From Holosporales bacterium (GTDB lineage Bacteria > Pseudomonadota > Alphaproteobacteria > BNTO01), in the NCBI GenBank assembly GCA_031290075.1, contig JAITOG010000044.1:1-6666 (forward strand): DNA of 6,666 nucleotides. Direction: 5' to 3'. The notes under the pieces are model-generated. The model was not told the origin of the DNA and did no database searches. It worked only from the letters and a program-made list of their open reading frames with translations. Of the stretch, positions 1-4,394 are shown piece by piece. Position 1 is the stretch's first letter. Every line of letters begins with the position of its first letter. The position numbers and the translations under genes are program-made.

Positions 1-210
1 CTGCTGCTGTAGATGCTGGTGTTCCTGTTCCAAACGCTGCTCCTGGTGGTGTTCCTGAAGCTCATGTAGCTGGTGCTCATCCTCCTGCTAAAAGAGATGT
101 AGTTACTGCTGCTGTAGATGCTGGTGTTCCTGTTCCAAACGCTGCTCCTGGTGGTGTTCCTGAAGCTCATGTAGCTGGTGCTCATCCTCCTGCTAAAAGA
201 GATGTAGTTA
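1..210 (+). repeat. 105-bp in-frame tandem repeat, two identical copies
   Basis: Bases 1-105 and 106-210 are identical. From 211 a third copy begins but diverges after about 15 bases, with a 3-bp deletion and substitutions. The period of 105 is a multiple of three, so each copy adds 35 residues to the protein without changing frame. Copy 1 touches the window edge, so further copies may lie upstream. Confidence 0.97.
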
Positions 211-446
211 CTGCTCCTGTAGCTGGTGTTCCTCCAGCTATTCAACCTGGAGGAAGAAAGGCTGGTCTTAGGGCTCGTGGTCTTTATGTTTCTTCTTCTT
301 CTGATGATGAAAACGAGCCTGCACCTCCTTCTGGCGCTGTTCCTTCTGATGATGAAGACCAGCCTCCTGCAAGAATCGCTAGAGGTAATTATTATTATTA
401 TTATTCTGATGATGATGAGGTTCCTGAGCCTCCTGAATTCACATAG
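1..446 (+). CDS. Pro/Ala/Val-rich tandem-repeat protein with acidic tail, 5'-truncated by window edge
   Basis: The frame starting at base 3 is open from the window edge to a TAG at 444-446 (147 codons visible), so the start and any signal peptide lie outside. It begins with two identical 35-residue repeats (AAVDAGVPVPNAAPGG followed by VPEAHVAGAHPPAKRDVVT) and a degenerate third start (APVAGVPP). A short basic Gly/Arg segment follows (GGRKAGLRARG), then a tail with three acidic clusters (SSSSDDENE, PSDDEDQ, YSDDDE), a run of five Tyr and Pro-rich spacers. No catalytic domain is visible. Codons are strikingly uniform (GCT, CCT, GGT, GTT), and the repeat is about 50% G+C, well above the neighbouring DNA. 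This composition suits a disordered or fibrous exported or surface protein, but that is inference. The stop may itself follow a frameshift, because ankyrin-like coding sequence continues directly behind it in another frame. Confidence 0.75.
   Translation, partial: AAVDAGVPVPNAAPGGVPEAHVAGAHPPAKRDVVTAAVDAGVPVPNAAPGGVPEAHVAGAHPPAKRDVVTAPVAGVPPAIQPGGRKAGLRARGLYVSSSSDDENEPAPPSGAVPSDDEDQPPARIARGNYYYYYSDDDEVPEPPEFT
390..416 (+). repeat. Triplet microsatellites (TAT)5 and (GAT)3 in the 3' end of the repeat gene
   Basis: Five TAT codons (390-404, Tyr x5) are followed by TCT and three GAT codons (408-416, Asp x3). Slippage would change the length of the Tyr or Asp run without shifting frame, so this is a site of length variation rather than on/off switching. 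Confidence 0.8.
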
Positions 447-641
447 CTAAATCTAATGTTCTAATGTATAGAGATGATAATGGAAGAATACCCTTCATTA
501 TGCTGCTGCAAATGGCATACTAGTATTGTTCTATTACTAATTAGCTGGAGAAGAAAAGAGGCTAGAGATATTGAAGGATGGCCTCCCTTTCATTATGTTG
601 CTGATAGAATAATACTAAAGCTGCTGATTTACTGTGCCTAG
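446..641 (+). pseudogene. Decayed ankyrin-repeat coding sequence (two repeat remnants, frameshifted)
   Basis: Translating piecewise gives ankyrin consensus in three frames. From 446 the frame reads AKSNVLMYRDDNGRIP. One lost base near 491-495 moves the reading to the frame of 496, HYAAANGILVLFYY, which ends in TAA at 538-540 with LAGEEKR following in the same frame. A further shift near 560 leads to ARDIEGWPPFHYVADRIILK and LLIYCA, ending in TAG at 639-641. DxxGxxPxHYAAxxG and DxxGWxPxHYVA are the ankyrin helix-1 signatures, so at least two adjacent repeats were once encoded here. No start codon or ribosome-binding site serves the piece. It lies immediately behind the stop of the upstream repeat protein on the same strand and may be its lost C-terminal domain. 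The ankyrin identity is fairly secure; the link to the upstream gene is inference. Confidence 0.7.
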
Positions 642-737
642 AGTTGCTTATTGGAAAAAATATTAAATTTTTTCTTTAGGAGTCCGAGAGCCAAAGCGGA
701 GTGTACTGAACGTGTATGAAGAATATTGGGGGGGAGG

Positions 738-764
738 AATCAATTTCGCTAGAAGAAATTGATT
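738..764. repeat. Perfect hairpin, 10-bp stem and 7-base loop
   Basis: aatcaatttc (738-747) is the exact reverse complement of gaaattgatt (755-764), with loop gctagaa. The right arm and the bases after it form the 27-bp motif found again at 4283-4309. No T-tract follows, so it is not a standard terminator. Confidence 0.7.
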
Positions 765-788
765 TCGAAAGAAGCTCAATATATAAAA

Positions 789-894
789 TTGATCTATTTC
801 CAAACCCCAAAAATTGCAGATCCAAGTTACCTTAATTCCCAGGAGATTGGGGCGAACAAAAAATCGCATTTTTTGGGGTTGGGAAATAGATCAA
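789..894. repeat. Long inverted repeat, 29-bp arms, 48-base loop
   Basis: The left arm (789-817) and the right arm (866-894) are reverse complements at 27 of 29 positions. The arms centre on CCCCAAAAA / TTTTTGGGG and end in ttgatctatttcc / gggaaatagatcaa. The element is 106 bp end to end. It could be a palindromic intergenic element or a miniature mobile-element relic; no coding content or target duplication was recognised. Confidence 0.8.
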
Positions 895-1074
895 AACTAT
901 GTATACCTAATCGCAGTGAAACTCAGGTTAAAAATTTCAACGAATCTGCCAATACTGAACATGGAAAAATCCAATGTTCTAATACGAATAGGTGTATATA
1001 ATGCTCACGTACGTTGCTCTTATGCGCTCCGTTTTTCCTTAAAAATCCTCACTTAAAAATCCTTGAAAACAGTT

Positions 1075-2373
1075 CTAAATTCCAGCCGCTCTACTTACCG
1101 TTTCATCAAATGTTAGATTACTTCTTATACCTGATCTGCGTTCTTTCCATTCGAAATTCCCATTTTTCACACTTTCTGCACCAATTATAATTTGATGGGG
1201 AATTCCAATTAAATCCATATCTGAGAACTTGACTCCTGCGCGCTCTGAACGGTTATCGAAAAGAACATCAACATTTGCACTAAGCAATTTTTGATATAGC
1301 CTTTCAGCCAACGTATCAGCTTGTTCATTATTATTTTGTGTTGTAATAATAACTACTTTAAACGGGGCAACAGCGTCTGGCCAGATAATCCCATATTCAT
1401 CATGGTTTGCCTCTATAACTGCGGCTACTAGCCGGGAAACGCCAATTCCATATGAGCCCATTTCTGGAAAAAATGGATGACCATCTTTTCCGGCAACTAC
1501 AAGATTCATAGATTCTGAATATTTTCTGCCAAAATAAAAAATATGACCAACTTCAATTCCTCTAGAGCTTTTAAGGCGCGTTGGAGGAACTTTGCATGTT
1601 GTTGAATTGTGTTTTTCATCTGCAGCTGTGTAAATTTTCTCAATTTCCTCAAATGCTACATTTTCAATACCTTTTTGAGCATCGATTTCATCATAGGTAT
1701 AATCATAAAAAATCTCGCTTTCTCCAGTTTTTGCTTCAATATGGAATTCATGACTAAGATTTCCACCAATAGCTCCAGAAGCCGCGCAAATAGGAATAGG
1801 TTTCAGCCCTATTCTCTTAAAAGTTTTTAAATACGAAAAAAATATTTTTTTGTATGAGTTTATAGCGCTCTTTTGGTCTATATCAAACGAATAGCCATCT
1901 TTCATTAAAAATTCCCGCCCTCTCATTACGCCAAATCTTGGACGAATTTCGTCTCTGAATTTCCAGCTAATTTGGTAAAAAATTGTTGGTAATTGGCGGT
2001 AGCTTTTAATAAAACGTCGCGCTAAATCAGTTACAACTTCTTCGTGCGTTGGCCCGTAAAGTAGGTCTTTATCGTGACGATCCTTAATACGCAGCATTTC
2101 CTTGCCATAATCATTATACCGGCCGCTTTCTATCCAAAAGTTGGCAGGCTGAATTGTAGGCATTAAAATTCTATTGCAACCTATTTTATTTTGCTCATAG
2201 GCAATAATAGCTTCAATTTTAGATAAAACCTTTAGCCCTAAAGGCATCCATGTATAAATACCATTGCAGGTTTGATAAATCAGGCCAGAGCGCAGCATCA
2301 AACGATGAGAAATAACTTGAGCTTCTGCTGGGGCTTCGCGAAATGTTTGAATAAAAAAATCTGATATTTTCAT
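1075..2373 (-). CDS. proS: Prolyl-tRNA synthetase (class II, short alphaproteobacterial form)
   Basis: Attaches proline to tRNA(Pro) with ATP, in the cytoplasm. The 432 residues match the short alphaproteobacterial form, which lacks the roughly 180-residue internal editing (INS) domain of E. coli ProRS. Visible in order: an N-terminal segment APAEAQVISHRLMLRSG (about 14-30) and YTWMPLGLKVL (40-50), the proline-binding GPTHEE (107-112), class II motif 2 FRDEIRPRFG to GREFLMKDGYSF (139-163), motif 3 GSYGIGVSRL (307-316), and a C-terminal anticodon-binding domain (about 336-400) with VDVLFDNRSERAGVKFSDMD. The start ATG at 2371-2373 gives the usual family N-terminus. A weak AGG lies about 11 bases upstream. 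A weak promoter fits at 2451-2479 (TTGTCT, 17 bases, TACATT on the minus strand), placing a structured region in the leader. Lacking INS, it would need a separate deacylase to clear Ala-tRNA(Pro), a family-level inference. Stop is TAG. Confidence 0.96.
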   Translation of the reverse strand: MKISDFFIQTFREAPAEAQVISHRLMLRSGLIYQTCNGIYTWMPLGLKVLSKIEAIIAYEQNKIGCNRILMPTIQPANFWIESGRYNDYGKEMLRIKDRHDKDLLYGPTHEEVVTDLARRFIKSYRQLPTIFYQISWKFRDEIRPRFGVMRGREFLMKDGYSFDIDQKSAINSYKKIFFSYLKTFKRIGLKPIPICAASGAIGGNLSHEFHIEAKTGESEIFYDYTYDEIDAQKGIENVAFEEIEKIYTAADEKHNSTTCKVPPTRLKSSRGIEVGHIFYFGRKYSESMNLVVAGKDGHPFFPEMGSYGIGVSRLVAAVIEANHDEYGIIWPDAVAPFKVVIITTQNNNEQADTLAERLYQKLLSANVDVLFDNRSERAGVKFSDMDLIGIPHQIIIGAESVKNGNFEWKERRSGIRSNLTFDETVSRAAGI

Positions 2374-2398
2374 AAAAAACGTTACCTAAAAATAATTT

Positions 2399-2427
2399 TT
2401 AAGAAGACATTAATGGATTCTTAAAAT
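2399..2427 (+). promoter_or_regulatory. Candidate plus-strand sigma70-type promoter built on three TTAA boxes
   Basis: TTAAGA (2399-2404, 4/6 to the -35 consensus) and TAAAAT (2422-2427, 5/6 to the -10 consensus) are separated by exactly 17 bases and point at the structured element starting near 2432. TTAA occurs at 2399, 2410 and 2421, each pair separated by seven bases, the spacing of a CtrA box (TTAA-N7-TTAA). In A+T-rich DNA such matches also arise by chance, and the site lies within the proS leader on the other strand. Confidence 0.35.
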
Positions 2428-2431
2428 AGAG

Positions 2432-2519
2432 GCCCCCTTACTATGAATAAAATGTAACTTTTGAGAAACAGAAAGACAAGAAAATTTTTACTTTCCTGTT
2501 AAGCTAGGGGGCTTTTTTT
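2432..2519 (+). ncRNA. Candidate small structured RNA ending in a GC stem and T7
   Basis: The 5' end (gccccct, 2432-2438) pairs perfectly with agggggc (2506-2512), which is followed at once by seven T, as at the end of a Rho-independent terminated RNA. Inside lies a second stem, aacag-aaag (2467-2475) with cttt-c-ctgtt (2491-2500), with one bulged C and a 15-base loop. A plausible promoter with 17-base spacing sits just upstream, giving an RNA of about 85 nt. It has a 7-bp closing stem like a tRNA but no T-loop GTTCRA or other tRNA features, and it does not resemble 6S, SRP RNA or tmRNA to my eye. Alternatively the same fold forms in the minus-strand leader of proS or acts as a terminator for the ankyrin gene ending at 2534. 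Confidence 0.35.
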
Positions 2520-2533
2520 GAGAGGCCGGGCGG

Positions 2534-3973
2534 CTAAAAATTCTTTTCTTTCTTCTCAATGTATCTTTCTTGTATTTTACTTCTTTTAGTTAATCCGTCA
2601 ACTTTCGGCTCAATTTTTGCAAAAATACGTATAGCTTCTTCTTCTTCTATTTTCTTCATCAAAATCTCCAAAGCAGTTTTTCCTTCCTTATTTTTCTTTA
2701 GTAAGATATTGTCATTGAATTTTTTTCTTTTCCCAGAAATTAGAGCCTCAAGCCATTTTTCAGGGTTTTCATGAGCAGCAGCAAGATGAAATACCGTATT
2801 TCCATTGGCATCTGTAGCATTAGCATCTACTTTTTCATTATCAATAAAATAAGCTAATATTCTAAATACTGTTTCTTTAGGATAACGACAAATATGAACA
2901 GAAGAATATTCAACTTTTTTATCCTTAATACATTTAGGTACTTTGTATATAAAACTACTAGCCCAATTACAAATTTTTGAGAAAAAACAATGAATAGGCA
3001 TATTCCCATTCCCATCCCTAATATTTGGGTTAAGCTTTCCATCTCCTAGCAGAGTACGAATATTTCTAGGATAAAAATAAAGAATAGATGCATGCAATGC
3101 TGTACGTTTTGGAGCTCTTCCCAAATCAGTATATGAAAGTGTTTGTGCATTAATGTTAAGAGATTTTTCATTTAGTAAAATTTCCAGGGTTTTGTTGTAT
3201 GGTGATATTGCAGCTATATATATGAGCGGTGTTCCATTACTCTGAAATTGATTTTTCCCTCTTTCCTTAAAGCCACGAATATTAGGATCTCCTCCATCTC
3301 TTAAGTATTTTTCTACAAGATTAGTAGCTCCATTTTCACATGCATCAAAAACATCATTACAATTTTCAATAAAAAATTCTTTATTTTTGCCTTTTTCTTC
3401 TTCTTCTTTTTCTTTGGTTTCTGGCATTACTAACTTCTCAATTCCTTTTATTTCTTTATCATCTTTTGTTAAAGCTCTATCAGAAATTTTTAGTTCTTTT
3501 ATTGGAAATAATTGTTTACCAAAGCTGTCTACTAATTCTATAAAAGGAGCTAATTTATTACATTTCTCAGAACTAATCACTTCAGCTCCTATCATATGAT
3601 TTACCTGTTTTTCCAACTCACTTTCCTGTGTTTTCTCTATACTTTCATTACCTAATCCAGCAAGATCACTAGAGGATTCAGACTGTGTTTCACTGCCATT
3701 GGGTGCTTCTACCATTTCCTGTATTCCACACACACTTCCACTACCTAATCCAGCAGAATCACTAGAGAGTTCAGGCTGCGTTTCACTGCTATTGGGTGCT
3801 TCTTCCTGTGTTCCACACACACTTTCACTACCTAATTCAGCAGGATCACTAGAGGATTTAGGCTGCGTTTCACTGCTATTGGGTGCTTCTTCCTGTGCTC
3901 CCCACACACTTCCACTACCTAATCCAGCAATAGCTACACATCCAAGTATTAACCTTTTATTTAAAAATTTCAT
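2534..3973 (-). CDS. Exported ankyrin-repeat protein with N-terminal repeat array
   Basis: 479 residues. A Sec signal peptide is visible: basic MKFLNKR, hydrophobic LILGCVAIAGLGSG, and a likely cleavage after SVWGA (residue 26). Residues 16-113 are a 29-31 residue array (see the repeat entry), followed by a coiled or linker region with an acidic/basic stretch KEKEEEEKGKNK (187-198). Ankyrin repeats fill about 206-455: DVFDACENGATNLVEKYL (208-224), NGTPLIYIAA (246-255), RTALHASILY (290-299), NGNMPIHCFF (322-331, then an unusual insertion up to about 365), NGNTVFHLAAAHENP (390-404) and EGKTALEILM (430-439). Ankyrin repeats bind proteins, and in intracellular bacteria such proteins are often host-directed effectors; that role is inferred. 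AGAGGA (3978-3983) ends four bases before the ATG and supports the start. The tail is Lys/Glu-rich. No convincing promoter was found. The gene diverges from the M91 gene at 4395. Confidence 0.85.
   Translation of the reverse strand: MKFLNKRLILGCVAIAGLGSGSVWGAQEEAPNSSETQPKSSSDPAELGSESVCGTQEEAPNSSETQPELSSDSAGLGSGSVCGIQEMVEAPNGSETQSESSSDLAGLGNESIEKTQESELEKQVNHMIGAEVISSEKCNKLAPFIELVDSFGKQLFPIKELKISDRALTKDDKEIKGIEKLVMPETKEKEEEEKGKNKEFFIENCNDVFDACENGATNLVEKYLRDGGDPNIRGFKERGKNQFQSNGTPLIYIAAISPYNKTLEILLNEKSLNINAQTLSYTDLGRAPKRTALHASILYFYPRNIRTLLGDGKLNPNIRDGNGNMPIHCFFSKICNWASSFIYKVPKCIKDKKVEYSSVHICRYPKETVFRILAYFIDNEKVDANATDANGNTVFHLAAAHENPEKWLEALISGKRKKFNDNILLKKNKEGKTALEILMKKIEEEEAIRIFAKIEPKVDGLTKRSKIQERYIEKKEKNF
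3632..3928 (-). repeat. In-frame 29-31 residue repeat array spanning the signal-peptide cleavage region
   Basis: Protein units: residues 16-44 (AGLGSGSVWGA|QEEAPNSS...), 45-73 (AELGSESVCGT|QEEAPNSS...), 74-104 (AGLGSGSVCGI|QEMVEAPN..., two residues longer) and a partial fourth unit from 105 (AGLGNESIEKT|QESE). The first unit contains the end of the signal peptide, so the later units copy the cleavage region together with the start of the mature protein. At DNA level the unit is about 87 bp and is clearly similar but not identical between copies. Confidence 0.85.
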
Positions 3974-3977
3974 TTCA

Positions 3978-3983
3978 TCCTCT
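3978..3983 (-). promoter_or_regulatory. Ribosome-binding site of the ankyrin gene
   Basis: Minus-strand AGAGGA, four bases before the ATG at 3971-3973. It is the best Shine-Dalgarno match near this start and fits the signal peptide beginning at that ATG. Confidence 0.6.
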
Positions 3984-4105
3984 TTAATATAAAAAAACTT
4001 CTCTATACTATATATTAATAGAATAATTATTGATTTTTAGTTAAATTTTGAAAAAAAATATTTTATTTATTCAATTATTTTAAATTACACAGTTTAGCTT
4101 TTATA

Positions 4106-4128
4106 CCCTTACATCCCTACAAAATAAA
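4106..4128 (+). repeat. 23-bp dispersed repeat, copy 1
   Basis: cccttacatccctac followed by aaaataaa is identical to 6550-6572, in the same orientation. Both copies are intergenic. The exact match over 23 bases, with mixed composition in the first 15, is unlikely to be chance in a window of this size. Confidence 0.8.
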
Positions 4129-4282
4129 TCTCAAACATTTTCTTTTTTATTTTGAAGTAAGCCATTTTTCAAATTTTTGAAAAATTCGATTTGTATATCT
4201 CTTTATAATTTCCTTTCTAATCGAAAATAATCCATGAAGATAGCTTCTAATACACTCCGGTTCTGCGCTGCTCCTTCACTTT

Positions 4283-4309
4283 GCTAGAAGAAATTGGTTT
4301 CGAAGGAAG
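4283..4309 (+). repeat. 27-bp dispersed intergenic motif, copy 2
   Basis: gctagaagaaattg, then A or G, tttcgaa, A or G, gaag matches 748-774 with only two differences through base 26. The bases after it are also similar (ctcaatat against tctaatat). At 748 it forms half of a hairpin; at 4283 the pairing left arm is absent. Confidence 0.7.
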
Positions 4310-4319
4310 TCTAATATTT

Positions 4320-4369
4320 TTAACGTTGTTAACGTTTTTTTAACCATTTCTTTACACAATTATAATTGT
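4320..4369 (+). promoter_or_regulatory. Promoter of the M91 peptidase gene with CtrA-like box and palindromic -10
   Basis: A perfect TATAAT (4361-4366) lies inside a 14-bp perfect palindrome acaattataattgt (4356-4369), 28 bases before the ATG. The -35 region has no good TTGACA but carries TTAA-N7-TTAACCAT (4329-4347), the form of an alphaproteobacterial CtrA box, whose second half ends about 13 bases before the -10. Just upstream the octamer ttaacgtt occurs twice nine bases apart (4320-4327, 4329-4336). This arrangement suits a promoter whose poor -35 is replaced by an activator. The -10 is convincing; the regulator is inferred. Confidence 0.5.
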
Positions 4370-4394
4370 TGGTAAGGGGAATAGGGAAATTAGC

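Larger units (their letters stand above)
691..1036. repeat. Imperfect inverted copies of a short element at both ends of a 346-bp block
   Basis: The plus strand at 691-726 contains AAAGCGGAGTGTA, then AACGTGTATGA and AT. The minus strand of 1003-1036 contains AAAACGGAGCGCA, then AACGTACGTGA and AT. The two align with a few substitutions and a small gap. They could be the ends of a degenerate palindromic intergenic element or two independent copies of a dispersed repeat in opposite orientation. No transposase fragment was recognised between them. Confidence 0.4.
642..1074. other. Non-coding gap rich in inverted repeats, between the ankyrin relic and the proS 3' end
   Basis: No convincing gene is present. 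Short open frames here lack ribosome-binding sites and simply read through the repeats. The gap holds a hairpin at 738-764, a long inverted repeat with arms 789-817 and 866-894, a small hairpin at 957-979 (stem gaacat-gga/tcc-atgttc with one bulged base and an AAAA loop), imperfect inverted copies of a short element at 691-726 and 1003-1036, and a 12-bp direct repeat (cttaaaaatcct at 1038-1049 and 1052-1063). None of the hairpins is followed by a T-run, so no intrinsic terminator for proS is obvious. Confidence 0.6.
3984..4394. other. Divergent intergenic gap between the ankyrin and M91 genes
   Basis: There is no gene here. From left to right: a very A+T-rich stretch likely to hold the minus-strand promoter of the ankyrin gene (TATAGT at 4007-4012 is a possible -10 without a good -35); one copy of a 23-bp repeat (4106-4128); a near-perfect palindrome (4164-4185, arms atttttcaaa / tttgaaaaat, two bases apart); a copy of the dispersed 27-bp motif (4283-4309); and the M91 promoter region (4320-4387). 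Confidence 0.6.

Noticed and set aside
1..210. CRISPR array
   Set aside because: The repeats are 105 bp, directly adjacent, in frame and have no unique spacers.
226..450. ATG-initiated 74-codon frame rich in Leu and Ile inside the tandem-repeat gene
   Set aside because: It is the shifted reading of the Pro/Ala-rich frame, which is open from the window edge; the Leu/Ile/Met runs come from reading CCT/GAT/TAT codons out of frame.
759..1056. Two overlapping 80-codon plus-strand frames and a 68-codon minus-strand frame
   Set aside because: They span the inverted repeats, lack ribosome-binding sites and show no recognisable domain, and they overlap each other in different frames.
2432..2512. tRNA gene suggested by the 7-bp closing stem
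   Set aside because: No T-arm GTTCRA sequence, no D-arm and no anticodon stem of the right size could be placed.
3936..3973. Lipoprotein signal in the ankyrin protein (ILGC at residues 9-12)
   Set aside because: Leu at -2 does not fit the lipobox and only four residues separate Arg7 from the Cys, too short a hydrophobic core; an ordinary signal peptide cleaved after residue 26 fits better.
3699..3992. 97-codon plus-strand frame with repeats, antisense to the ankyrin gene N-terminus
   Set aside because: Its repetition mirrors the 87-bp array of the ankyrin gene on the minus strand, which has the signal peptide and a ribosome-binding site.
4356..4369. Palindrome acaattataattgt as a dedicated repressor operator
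   Set aside because: It is built around the TATAAT itself, so its symmetry may be incidental; kept only as part of the promoter description.
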